Source of the DNA: Coriobacteriaceae bacterium
Lineage (GTDB): Bacteria; Actinomycetota; Coriobacteriia; Coriobacteriales; Atopobiaceae
Assembly: GCA_003862195.1 (NCBI GenBank)
Contig: QOUO01000007.1
Span: 1 to 64,000, forward strand
Reading direction: 5' to 3'
DNA length: 64,000 bases
The notes under the pieces are model-generated. The model was not told the origin of the DNA and did no database searches. It saw only the letters and a program-made list of their open reading frames with translations. The translations under genes were made by a program, and so were the position numbers. Every line of letters begins with the position of its first letter. The first letter of the stretch is position 1. Shown here piece by piece: positions 44,970 to 53,419 of this stretch.

Positions 44970-46186
44970 GGCTGAGGGACCTTTGGGCCGAGACCTGGGA
45001 GGCGCTTGACGCCAACCGGGGCCGGTCGCTCCTCACGGTGCTCGGCATCGTCATAGGCATCAGCGCCGTGATCGCGATGACGGCGCTCATCGGCGGCGTG
45101 CGCCAGGGACTCATGACGCAGATGGGCCTCGACCGCTCGCGCGTGGTCAACATGGCCGTGTACGGCAGCCAGCAGATCAAGGTGGAGGACCTCGACAAGC
45201 TCCAGAAGGGCATGCCCGAGTACGAGTACATCACGGGAAGCGCGATGGGCTCGGGCAAGGTCGCGAGCGAGACCAAGAGCTCAGACGGCTCGATCACCGG
45301 CGTCGCGAGCCACTACTTCGACGTCACGGGCCAGAAGCTCGTCAAGGGCAGGCTCTTCACCACCGGCGAGGACGACTCCGCCTCCACGGTCGTGATACTC
45401 GACCAGTCGAGCGCACGCAACCTCTTTGGCAAGGGCAAGGCCCTGGGGGAGAAGGTCCGCATCCAGGGCATCGAGTACACCGTGGTGGGCATCCTCGAGG
45501 ACGGCCAGATGAGCGACCCCAAGAGCGTGAACGCCTACGTGCCGCTCCACACCTGCGTCCAGAGGGTGACCGGCTACGACAACGTGGACACCGTGGCGGG
45601 CATGGTGCGCGAGGGCGAGGACATCGACTCCGCGGTCCGGCAGACCAAGGAGTACCTCACCTCGTACTACCACCTCACGGGGGAGGACGCGGACAACCTC
45701 TACGTATCGTCCACCAAGTCCCTGATCGACAGCTTCAACACCGTCATGTTCGGCTTCCAGCTGCTCATGACCTCCGTCGCGTCGATATCGCTCGTGGTGG
45801 GCGGCATCGGCATCATGAACATGATGCTCACCAACGTGACGGAGCGCATCCGCGAGATCGGCCTGCGCAAGGCCCTGGGCGCGAGGCGGTCGGACATCAC
45901 GCGGCAGTTCCTGCTCGAGTCCGTCTTCCTCACGCTCGCGGGCGGCGCCATCGGCATCGTGCTGGGCTACGTGGGCGCGTTCGCGCTCGCCGGTGTGGCC
46001 ACGAGTGTGCTGTCCTCCGCCGGCGGAAGCGACGGCGGGCTCTCGCTCACGATCACGCCCGTGATCGAGCCCATGGCCGTGCTCGTGGCGACGGGCATCT
46101 GCGTGCTCATCGGCGTCGTGTTTGGCTACTACCCCGCGCGCCGCGCCGCGCGGCTCGACCCGGTTGAGTCGCTGCACTACCAGTAG
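44966..46186 (+). CDS. MacB-type ABC exporter permease (FtsX-like)
   Basis: 406-aa membrane protein with the classical MacB plan: one N-terminal helix (LLTVLGIVIGISAVIAM), a large extracellular MacB periplasmic-core domain, then three C-terminal helices in an FtsX domain (MTSVASISLVVGGIGIMNMM; REIGLRKALGARRSDI). Substrates of such exporters include peptides and antibiotics; here unknown. The start overlaps the ATPase stop. A motif-pair hairpin lies 49 nt downstream. Confidence 0.92.
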
Positions 46187-46234
46187 GCGCGCCCGCGGGA
46201 GGACGTCGCGACAACATAAAGAACGCGACTAAAG

Positions 46235-46268
46235 GAGAAGGACGCGGCCACGTGGTCGCGTCCTTCTC
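46235..46268. repeat. Near-perfect palindrome built from two inverted dispersed motifs
   Basis: GAGAAGGACGCG (46235-46246) and CGCGTCCTTCTC (46257-46268) flank GCCACGTGGT. The whole 34 nt is self-complementary apart from one G-T type pair. It sits between the convergent permease and nagB genes, where a terminator is expected, but has no T-run. Confidence 0.88.
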
Positions 46269-46297
46269 GTCTGCGTACGCGTTGTTTAGCTGCGGCG

Positions 46298-47032
46298 CTA
46301 GTCCCTGGGGCACTTGGAGAGTGCCGCCTCGTCCGCGATGACCGTGCAGTTGGTGTGCAGCTGCAGGATGGACGCGGGGCACTGCGGGTCTACGGGGCCG
46401 TAGCACATGCGATAGACGGCGTCGGCCTTCTCCTCGCCGTTGGCCACCACGAGGATGGAGCGCGCGTACATGATGGTCTGCACGCCCATGGTGTAGGCCT
46501 GGCGCGGCACCTGGTCCTCGCTGTCGAAGAGGCGGCTGTTCGCCTTGATCGTGCTCTCGGTCAGGTTGACCATGTGCGTGCCCTTGCTGAAGTAGGGGCC
46601 AGGCTCGTTGAAGCCGATGTGGCCGTTGCGGCCGATGCCCAGGAGCTGCAGGTCGGGGTAGCCGGCCTCCGCCACGATGCGGTCGTAGTCCCTGCACGCG
46701 GCCTCGGCGTCGGGGTTGGAGCCGTCGGGAACGTGGGTGTTCGCGAGGTTGATGTTGATGTGGTCGAAGAAGTTGGTGCGCATGAAGTAGTGGTAGCTCT
46801 GGACGTCCTCGTGGCTGAGGCCGCGGTACTCGTCCAGGTTGTACGTGGACACCTGGCTAAAGTCCACGTCGCCCTTGGCGCACCACGCCGCGAGCTGCTT
46901 GTACGTGCCGATGGGCGTGGTGCCCGTGGCGAGCCCGAGCACGGACGTGGGCTTGAGGATCACCTGCGCAGAAATGACGTTGGCGGCCTTGCGGCTCATG
47001 TCCTGGTAGTCCACCGTGCGAATGATCCTCAT
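46298..47032 (-). CDS. nagB: Glucosamine-6-phosphate deaminase
   Basis: 244-aa cytoplasmic enzyme converting glucosamine-6-phosphate to fructose-6-phosphate and ammonia. Motifs: LGLATGTTPIGTYK (phosphate loop), YNLDEYRGL (catalytic Asp) and GIGRNGHIGFNEP (His with the Asn form found in Firmicutes-type enzymes). ATG 47032 (MRIIRTVDYQDMS) has AAGGGA upstream. Divergent from a NagR-type regulator with an operator between them, indicating control by amino-sugar phosphate. Confidence 0.94.
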   Translation of the reverse strand: MRIIRTVDYQDMSRKAANVISAQVILKPTSVLGLATGTTPIGTYKQLAAWCAKGDVDFSQVSTYNLDEYRGLSHEDVQSYHYFMRTNFFDHININLANTHVPDGSNPDAEAACRDYDRIVAEAGYPDLQLLGIGRNGHIGFNEPGPYFSKGTHMVNLTESTIKANSRLFDSEDQVPRQAYTMGVQTIMYARSILVVANGEEKADAVYRMCYGPVDPQCPASILQLHTNCTVIADEAALSKCPRD

Positions 47033-47158
47033 GTCTGGTCCCTTCCGTTTGCTTGCCATGTGGTGCTGAAAACTAATACCAGTTGGCGTTGCGAGCCTGC
47101 GGTCTGAGCGCTCCCTCCCAGCTTTCGCGCGGCGTTCGCGCGTGGCGCGCATTGTGGC

Positions 47159-47173
47159 GCGGGTGAGAAGAAC
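47159..47173 (+). repeat. Dispersed motif copy
   Basis: GCGGGTGAGAAGAAC in the 299-nt divergent nagB/regulator spacer. Confidence 0.7.
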
Positions 47174-47283
47174 AAGCCAACCAGCTGCGGCTTTGCAACA
47201 GCCTGTACCGCAAATGTAGCGGAGCCCAACGCTAAAGGCAAGTCATTTTCCAAAGTGCACACGAGCGCTACGTGAGGTAGAAT

Positions 47284-47302
47284 TGGTATGAGGTACATAC
47301 CA
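47284..47302. promoter_or_regulatory. NagR-type operator
   Basis: TGGTATG-AGGTA-CATACCA, perfect 7-bp arms, one base after a TAGAAT that could be the regulator's -10 (47278-47283). A half site (CTAATACCA) lies near the nagB start at about 47074. The form matches HutC/NagR operators. Confidence 0.75.
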
Positions 47303-47331
47303 GTAAACCGGGACGAGAGGCAGGACGTGGC

Positions 47332-48060
47332 ATGGCAAGCATGCAGCGGAGGAACTCCCTCCACAACCAGCTGTGCGACATGCTGAGGGAGAAGATCAGA
47401 AGCGACATGGCGCCGGGCGACGCCCTGCCCTCGGAGCGGCAGCTGTCCGAAAGGTACGGCCTGTCGCGCACGACGGTGCGGCTCGCGCTGGCGCAGCTGG
47501 AAGCCGCTGGCCTGGTGGTGCGCCGGCACGGCAAGGGCACCTTCGTGAGCGACTCGGCCCAGGGCGCGGCGGACCTCGCGCTCTGCTACAGCTTCACGGA
47601 CGAGATGCGCGCCATGGGCAAGGTTCCGCAGACGCGGATCGTGTCGTTTGGCGTGATCGACGCGACCAAGGTGGTGAGCGCGGCCCTGGGCGTGACGCTG
47701 GGGACGCCGGTGTACGACGTCTTCAGGCTGCGCAGCGCGGACGACGTGCCCATGCTCCTGGGCCACAGCTACCTGCCCGTGGCGACGTTTCCCAACCTCA
47801 CGAGCGAGGAGGTTGCCACGCGCTCGATGTACGAGATAATCGAGGGCGGCTATGGGCAGCGCATCGCCTCCGCCGTGGAGGAGGTGCGCGCCGGCACCGC
47901 GCGCGCGAGCGACGCGCGGATGCTCGGCATAGCCGATGGCGCCGCGGTGCTCGAGATCGCCCGCGTCAGCACGAGCACGCAGGGACAGAAGATCGAGTAC
48001 ACGTCCTCCATAGCGCGGGCGGACAAGTTCAAGTACCGTATGGTTCACCACAGGGCGTGA
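47332..48060 (+). CDS. GntR/HutC-family regulator, NagR-like
   Basis: 242-aa repressor with an N-terminal winged helix (PSERQLSERYGLSRTTVRLALAQLE; RRHGKGTFV) and a C-terminal UTRA effector domain (RIVSFGVIDATK; VFRLRSADDVPMLLGHSYLP). It is divergent from nagB with an operator of the right form between them, so it probably responds to N-acetylglucosamine or glucosamine phosphate. ATG 47332 has GAGAGG upstream. It may be co-transcribed with the hydrolase gene 17 nt downstream. Confidence 0.9.
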   Translation: MASMQRRNSLHNQLCDMLREKIRSDMAPGDALPSERQLSERYGLSRTTVRLALAQLEAAGLVVRRHGKGTFVSDSAQGAADLALCYSFTDEMRAMGKVPQTRIVSFGVIDATKVVSAALGVTLGTPVYDVFRLRSADDVPMLLGHSYLPVATFPNLTSEEVATRSMYEIIEGGYGQRIASAVEEVRAGTARASDARMLGIADGAAVLEIARVSTSTQGQKIEYTSSIARADKFKYRMVHHRA

Positions 48061-48077
48061 CGGGAGGACGCGAGCGG

Positions 48078-48755
48078 ATGACGGGCAGGACGCACATGGC
48101 GGTTGGGGCAGCGGCGGCGCTTCTGGCGGCGCCGCTCGCGTCGCGGCTCACGGGCGCGCCGGTCACGGGTGTGGCACCCGTGCTGCAGGCGCTGCTCGGC
48201 GGCATGGTGGGCGGCATGCTCCCGGACACGGACGTTGCCACCAGCACGGGCTCCAAGGAGCTGCGCCGCGCCTGGGCGGCGCTCGCCGTGCTCGTGGCGT
48301 GCGGGCTCGCATACGACCACCTGCATGGGAGCGACCTCCTCGTGGACGTTGCCTCGCACTTCTCGTACGAGCAGATAGCGGGCGCCGCGGTCCTGGTCGC
48401 CACGTGCGCCGTGGGAAGGGCCTCCGGCCACCGCGGCTTCTCGCACTCGATCCCGGCGCTCGTGTTCGCGACGTTTGGCATGTGGATGCTGTGCAAGCCG
48501 CTCGCGGCCGCCTTTGGCGTGGGGTACCTCTCGCACCTGGTGCTGGACGTCCTCAATAAGAAGGGCATCCGCCTGCTGTGGCCCATGCGCGTGAGCGCGC
48601 GGCTGGGGCTCTTCGAGTCCGGTGGCGTAGCCGACTGGCTGCTGCTCGTGGCGGGCATCGCGACCTGCGCCATCGTCGCGGCGGCACGGCTCGACGCGCT
48701 GCCCGCGTGGGTCGCGGGGCTGCCCGCCACCGTGAGGGGCGCGCTGCCCTGGTAG
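48078..48755 (+). CDS. YdjM/DUF457-type membrane-bound metal-dependent hydrolase
   Basis: 225-aa membrane protein with about five hydrophobic segments. Motifs typical of the family are GRTHMAVG near the start, GGMLPDTDV, HRGFSHSIPAL and LSHLVLDVLNKKGIRLLWP, which supply histidines and aspartates for a metal. Biological role unknown. ATG 48078 has GGGAGG about 10 nt upstream. It follows the NagR-type gene closely. Confidence 0.85.
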   Translation: MTGRTHMAVGAAAALLAAPLASRLTGAPVTGVAPVLQALLGGMVGGMLPDTDVATSTGSKELRRAWAALAVLVACGLAYDHLHGSDLLVDVASHFSYEQIAGAAVLVATCAVGRASGHRGFSHSIPALVFATFGMWMLCKPLAAAFGVGYLSHLVLDVLNKKGIRLLWPMRVSARLGLFESGGVADWLLLVAGIATCAIVAAARLDALPAWVAGLPATVRGALPW

Positions 48756-48760
48756 CAAAG

Positions 48761-48789
48761 CGCCCGCGTGGCCTGAGGCCGCGCGGGCG
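48761..48789. terminator. Bidirectional hairpin between convergent genes
   Basis: A 13-bp stem beginning CGCCCGCG, loop TGA. No T-run. Confidence 0.7.
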
Positions 48790-48798
48790 ACATTGGCT

Positions 48799-49491
48799 CT
48801 ACTTCTTGCGGAAGCGCTTGAGCGGGTGCCTTGCCCGCTCCGCCATCTGACGCTGCTTGAGCTCCGTGGCGTCGCGCCACTCCTCCGTGGCCTCCGGGTG
48901 CTCCGCCGTCGCGCGCGAGCAGAGCACGTACATCAGGATGCCCAGGCCAAAGCTCACGACGGACACCACGACCTCGCCCACGGCGCTCGCGCCGAGGGAG
49001 GTGCCCGGCACCATCATGAGGACGACGTCCACAAACGAGAAGAGCAGGGGCACGCCCGCCCAGCCGCGCACCACCTGCGGCAGCTGGCTCACGTCCACGG
49101 CGGCCCTGATGGTGAGGCCGCACGCCACGAGCATCGCGCCGAGGCGGATGACGGCCATGAGGAGGTCGTGCTGGTAGAGGCCCATGAGGTCGATGGCGCC
49201 GATGCCCCCCTCGAAGAAGGCGACGGACCAGACGGCCACGACGAGGGAGCACGCTATAAGCCCGTTCTGGGCGGCGGTGCGGGGCGCTCCCAGCTGCGTG
49301 CGGAAGCGTGCCGCGCTCGCCCGGAAGCCGGTGCCGGAGGCCGCCTGGTCCTGGCGCAGCTCGCGCGCCACGCGGCCGGCCGCCGTGGACGGGGCCTCGT
49401 CCTTCTCGCCCGCGGACGCCTGTGCCGCGCGCTCGTGCTCGTACGCGCGCTTCCTGCGCTCGCGTTCCTGCTTGCTGGTCCTCTTGGACAT
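48799..49491 (-). CDS. Membrane protein of unknown family
   Basis: 230-aa protein. A charged N-terminal 75 residues (MSKRTSKQERERRKRAYEHE) precede four hydrophobic segments (about 77-95, 107-127, 140-160, 170-190) and a basic C-terminal tail. I do not recognise a family. ATG 49491 has AGGAAGGGA upstream. The N-terminal linker ASAGEKDEAP is encoded by an exact dispersed motif copy (49399-49413). Confidence 0.65.
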   Translation of the reverse strand: MSKRTSKQERERRKRAYEHERAAQASAGEKDEAPSTAAGRVARELRQDQAASGTGFRASAARFRTQLGAPRTAAQNGLIACSLVVAVWSVAFFEGGIGAIDLMGLYQHDLLMAVIRLGAMLVACGLTIRAAVDVSQLPQVVRGWAGVPLLFSFVDVVLMMVPGTSLGASAVGEVVVSVVSFGLGILMYVLCSRATAEHPEATEEWRDATELKQRQMAERARHPLKRFRKK

Positions 49492-49543
49492 GGCGTCCCT
49501 TCCTGTTTGCTTTGGTGATGCGTCGCCGGTCTTGCGGCGTGGG

Positions 49544-50542
49544 TCAGATCTTGGCCACGGAGTCGCGAATCACGAAGTCCGAGGATATGTGCGTGACGCA
49601 GGTGTAGTGGTGGGGGTTGCGCACCTGGTCGAGCAGCTTGTGCACGGCCATCGCGCCGATGTCGTGCTTGTGGATGTGGATGGTGGTGAGGGCCGGGAGC
49701 GTGAGCGTGGCGAGCGGCAGGTCGTCAAAGCCCACGAACGAGACCTCATCGGGCACCTTGATGCCACGCTCGATGCAGGCGCGCATCGTGCTCGTGGCGA
49801 TGACGTCGTTGTCCGCGTAGAACGCGGTGGGGAGTTCGGGCGACGTCTCGAGCCACGCCTTGGCGTCCTGGTAGGCGGTGGAGAGGGTCGTGCCGATCTT
49901 GATCACGTACCTCTCGTCAAGCTCGAGGCCCGCCTCCCTCAGCGCGCGCTCGTAGCCGCGGCGCCTGAGCGGGAAGTTCTGGATGTCTGCCTTGCCGGAG
50001 AGGTAGCCGATCCTGCGATGCCCCATTGAGATGAGGTAGCGGACGGCGGCGTAGGAGGAGGTCTCGTTGGAGAGGACGATGGACTCCATGGCGTGGTGGT
50101 AGCACGAGCCGTCCACCACGACCAGCGGCGCCTTGCAGTTATAGAAGGGCTCGTAGTCCTGCTCGTGCAGCTCCGTGCCAAGGAGGATGATCCCGCCCGT
50201 CGGGTCGTCGCACAGCTCCTTGATCTGCGCTGCTGCGGTGGGGGAGGTCATGTCTACGGTAATGTAGCGGGTGGGCAGCCCCTCGCGGCGCGCGGTGCGC
50301 TCGACGCCGTCCATCACGGCGGGGTGGAACTCGCCCTCGTCCAGGATCGCGCCCGTCTTGCGCGCGACCACAAAGCGGATGCCCCTCAGTCGGTTCTTGG
50401 GCGCATAGCCAAGCTCGTCCGCCACGCGCTTGATCTGCGCGGCCGTCTTGGCGGACACGCCGGGCTTGTGGTTGAGCGCATTGGATACCGTGGCAGGGGA
50501 GTAGCCCGTTGCCTGGCTGATGTCTCGTACGCTTACCTTCAT
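49544..50542 (-). CDS. LacI-family sugar-responsive regulator
   Basis: 332-aa repressor with a LacI helix-turn-helix (VSVRDISQATGYSPATVSNALNHKPGVS) and a periplasmic-binding-protein-like effector domain (GIILLGTEL; FYADNDVIATS; EVSFVGFDDLPLATL). Its gene diverges from the sugar operon beginning at 51104, so it is the likely regulator. TATACT (minus strand, 50632-50627) may be its own -10, adjacent to a palindrome at 50634-50657, which suggests autoregulation. The inducer is unknown. Confidence 0.9.
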   Translation of the reverse strand: MKVSVRDISQATGYSPATVSNALNHKPGVSAKTAAQIKRVADELGYAPKNRLRGIRFVVARKTGAILDEGEFHPAVMDGVERTARREGLPTRYITVDMTSPTAAAQIKELCDDPTGGIILLGTELHEQDYEPFYNCKAPLVVVDGSCYHHAMESIVLSNETSSYAAVRYLISMGHRRIGYLSGKADIQNFPLRRRGYERALREAGLELDERYVIKIGTTLSTAYQDAKAWLETSPELPTAFYADNDVIATSTMRACIERGIKVPDEVSFVGFDDLPLATLTLPALTTIHIHKHDIGAMAVHKLLDQVRNPHHYTCVTHISSDFVIRDSVAKI

Positions 50543-50633
50543 GTTGCATGCACCCGATTCGACTGACGAATCCGCCGCGCGCTGGCCCGAGGCGCTTCCT
50601 TGGGCGTGGCCGCGTCCTTCTCCTCCAGTATAG

Positions 50634-50657
50634 CTAAACAGAATGCCTAATGTTTAG
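50634..50657. promoter_or_regulatory. Palindromic CTAAACA operator
   Basis: CTAAACA (50634-50640), 10-nt spacer, TGTTTAG (50651-50657), next to the probable -10 of the LacI gene. Confidence 0.65.
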
Positions 50658-50944
50658 AAAAGATTTATTTGGTTGCTGAATGTTGCGATTTGGTTACAGA
50701 GTAGCAATCTTAAGAAGCTCTGAGGACTGCAAACGTTCACGGAGACATCAATCTGCATCATTTGTCAAAATATTGCGATTGAAATGCATATTATGCAAAA
50801 GTGCTCGAACTTTGGTACCACGCGATTCAAATTGGAAAATCTTAAGAATAGGAGGTGCGGGCGAGAAGTGCAAGCAAAAATTCCCGGGAACAGCTCGCTA
50901 ACGAAAACCTACCGTTCAAGTTTTAGCCCTGTTGTTTTGTAAAT

Positions 50945-51026
50945 CTAAACAGTACAGTGAGGATGTCCTGAGCGAGGCAAGCTCTGTACTGGCAAAACGT
51001 AGCCTAACTAAACAAATCACTAAACA
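50945..51026 (+). promoter_or_regulatory. Direct CTAAACA repeats upstream of the sugar operon
   Basis: CTAAACA at 50945-50951, 51008-51014 and 51020-51026. The last two are spaced 12 nt start to start. Same heptamer as the palindrome at 50634-50657. Confidence 0.6.
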
Positions 51027-51103
51027 GACGAAACGATGGTCTTCAGCAAGTAAAAGAACGGAAGGCCGACACCAACGTCCACAAGCGTCAGAAAGGCAGT
51101 GCC

Positions 51104-52540
51104 ATGGGAGAGGGATACAAGAAGGTAAAGATCGGCATGGCCCCCACGAGGAGGAGCATCTTCAGCGCCCCGGACGCGGTCAAGTACGCCAACCTCACGC
51201 GCAAGAAGCTCGACGAGCTTGGCGTTAACTACGTCGACATCACGGACATCAACGAGGAGGGCCTCCTCTACGACGACGAGGACCGCAAGAAGATCGCCCA
51301 GAAGTTCAAGGACGAGAAGATCGACGGCCTCTTCCTCCCGCACGGCAACTTCGGCACCGAGTACGAGTGCGCCCGCCTCGCCAAGGAGCTGAACGTCCCC
51401 GTCCTGCTGTGGGGTCCGCGTGACGAGGCGCCGCTCGAGAACGGCATCCGCCTTCGCGACACGCAGTGCGGCCTGTTCGCGACGGGCAAGGTGCTCCGCC
51501 GCTTCGACGTGCCGTTCACCTACATGACCAACTGCCGCCTGGACGACCCGGAGTTCAAGCGCGGCCTGTTCGACTTCCTGGCCGTCTGCAACGTCGTCAA
51601 GAAGTTCCGCAGCATGCGCATCCTGCAGATCGGCCCGCGTCCCTACGACTTCTGGTCGACCATGTGCAACGAGGGCGAGCTGCTCGAGAAGTTCAACATC
51701 CAGCTGGCCCCCATCCCGCTGCCCGAGCTCACGGACGCCATGAAGGCGGCCGAGAAGGACGAGCCCAACGTGGTCGACGACGTCGTCCGCTACTGCCACG
51801 AGAACATGACCTGCGACATCTCGGAGGACCTGCTCCGCAACGTCGCGTCGCTCAAGGTGGCCATGCGCAACCTCGCCACCAAGTACGGCGCCTCCGCGAT
51901 CGTCATCCAGTGCTGGAACGCCCTGCAGGGCGAGATCGGCATCATGCCCTGCGCCGCGAACTCGCTGCTCAACGAGGAGGGCCTGCCGGTCGTCTGCGAG
52001 ACCGACGTCCACGGCGCCATCTCCCAGGTCCTGGCCGAGGCCGCGACCTTTGGCGACGACCACGCGATGTTCGCGGACTGGACGGTCCGCCACCCCACGA
52101 ACGACAACGGCGAGCTGCTGCAGCACTGCGGCCCCTGGCCCATCTCCGTGGCGCGCGAGAAGCCCACGATCTGCGTCCCCGTCGCGTTCAAGCACAACGG
52201 CGCCGTGTCCGCCGAGGCCAAGCACGGCAAGCTCACGGTCATGCGCGTCGACGGCGACCACGGCGAGTACTCCATGCTCCTGGGCCACGCCAAGGGAATC
52301 GACGGCCCGTTCACCAAGGGCACCTACCTCTGGATCGAGGTCAACAACCTCAAGAGGCTCGAGGCCAAGGTCGTGGAGGGCCCCTACATCCACCACTGCG
52401 TCGCCATCCACTCCGACATCGTCCCCATCCTGTACGAGGCCTGCAAGTACATCGGCGTCAAGCCGGACCTCTACGACCCGATCGAGGACAAGGTCAAGGC
52501 GTACCTGCACGGCGAGGACGTCACGTTCGACGAGGTGTAG
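51104..52540 (+). CDS. FucI/AraA-like sugar isomerase family protein
   Basis: 478-aa protein of the L-fucose/L-arabinose isomerase superfamily (COG2407 type). Supporting features are an N-terminal Rossmann-like half (KIGMAPTRRSIFSAPD) and a metal-site region with IVIQCWNALQGEIG, GLPVVCETDVHGAI (Glu and Asp ligands) and a C-terminal IHHCVAIH. It should interconvert an aldose and a ketose in the cytoplasm using a divalent metal. ATG 51104 follows AGAAAGGCAG. First gene of the operon, directly before the split transketolase; its substrate defines the pathway but cannot be read off. Confidence 0.82.
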   Translation: MGEGYKKVKIGMAPTRRSIFSAPDAVKYANLTRKKLDELGVNYVDITDINEEGLLYDDEDRKKIAQKFKDEKIDGLFLPHGNFGTEYECARLAKELNVPVLLWGPRDEAPLENGIRLRDTQCGLFATGKVLRRFDVPFTYMTNCRLDDPEFKRGLFDFLAVCNVVKKFRSMRILQIGPRPYDFWSTMCNEGELLEKFNIQLAPIPLPELTDAMKAAEKDEPNVVDDVVRYCHENMTCDISEDLLRNVASLKVAMRNLATKYGASAIVIQCWNALQGEIGIMPCAANSLLNEEGLPVVCETDVHGAISQVLAEAATFGDDHAMFADWTVRHPTNDNGELLQHCGPWPISVAREKPTICVPVAFKHNGAVSAEAKHGKLTVMRVDGDHGEYSMLLGHAKGIDGPFTKGTYLWIEVNNLKRLEAKVVEGPYIHHCVAIHSDIVPILYEACKYIGVKPDLYDPIEDKVKAYLHGEDVTFDEV

Positions 52541-52585
52541 GCACTCGTTTCCATACGTTGCACGAGCACGAAGGGAGAGTTGACC

Positions 52586-53419
52586 GTGAACTACAAGGCA
52601 TTGGCATATGACCTGCGCAAGGACACGCTCGACATCATCATGGCAGGCGGAGGCGGCCACATCGGTGGCGACATGAGCGAGATGGAGATCCTCGTCGCGC
52701 TCTACCTCGCCGGCGGGATGAACGTGTCGCCCAAGAACATGGACGACCCGGATAGGGATCGCTTCATCCTCTCCAAGGGACACTCGGTCGAGGCCTACTA
52801 CGCGGTTCTCGCCAAGGCGGGCTTCCTCGACCTGGAGGACGTCAAGAAGCGCTTCTCCAAGTTTGGCTCGCCCTACATCGGACACCCCAACAACAAGCTC
52901 AACGGCATCGAGATGAACTCCGGCTCCCTCGGCCACGGCCTTCCCGTGAGCGTGGGCATGGCGCTGGCCGGCAAGATGGACGAGCGCGACTACCGCGTGT
53001 ACGTCCTGCTGGGCGACGGCGAGCTCGCCGAGGGCTCCAACTGGGAGGCCTTCGAGTCCGGCGCCATGTACAAGCTGGACAACCTCTGCGCGATCATCGA
53101 CCGCAACCACCTGCAGATCTCGGGCAACACCGAGGACGTCATGGCGCACGAGAACCTCAAGGCCAAGGTCGAGGCATTCAACTGGAACGTCATCGACGTC
53201 GAGGACGCAAACGACCTCGACCAGGTGACTGCCGCCCTCGAGCAGGCCAAGGCCTGCAAGGGCAAGCCGACCTTCATCATCGCCAACACCGTCAAGGGCT
53301 GCGGCTCCCCGATCATGGAGAACAAGGCCAGCTGGCACCACCACCTGCCCAACGCAGAGGAGTGCGAGCAGATCAAGAAGGACCTGGAGTCGAGGAAGGA
53401 GGCGCTTGAGAATGCCTAA
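52586..53419 (+). CDS. Transketolase, N-terminal (thiamine diphosphate-binding) subunit
   Basis: 277-aa half-transketolase. The thiamine diphosphate motif GDGELAEGSNWEA and the GHIGGDMS and SKGHSVEAYYAVL regions are present. It must pair with the C-terminal subunit encoded next. Start GTG 52586 was chosen, as AAGGGAGAG lies 6 nt before it; a TTG two codons upstream is too close to that SD. The stop overlaps the next start by 8 nt. Split transketolases are common in anaerobes, but here the pair is inside a sugar operon, suggesting a dedicated substrate. Confidence 0.92.
   Translation: MNYKALAYDLRKDTLDIIMAGGGGHIGGDMSEMEILVALYLAGGMNVSPKNMDDPDRDRFILSKGHSVEAYYAVLAKAGFLDLEDVKKRFSKFGSPYIGHPNNKLNGIEMNSGSLGHGLPVSVGMALAGKMDERDYRVYVLLGDGELAEGSNWEAFESGAMYKLDNLCAIIDRNHLQISGNTEDVMAHENLKAKVEAFNWNVIDVEDANDLDQVTAALEQAKACKGKPTFIIANTVKGCGSPIMENKASWHHHLPNAEECEQIKKDLESRKEALENA

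Larger units (their letters stand above)
50543..51103. other. AT-rich regulatory region between the LacI gene and the sugar operon
   Basis: 561 nt with no credible gene, much richer in A and T than its surroundings. It holds one palindrome and three direct copies of CTAAACA (separate entries), two copies of ATCTTAAGAA (50707-50716 and 50839-50848), a motif fragment at 50613-50623 and another at 50857-50868. An AGGAGGTG at 50850-50857 has no reading frame worth annotating behind it. Promoter boxes are not clear. Confidence 0.6.

Noticed and set aside
50851-50935. AGGAGGTG followed by a short frame from GTG in the AT-rich control region
   Set aside because: Only about 23 codons, the SD overlaps the start, and the peptide has no recognisable feature.
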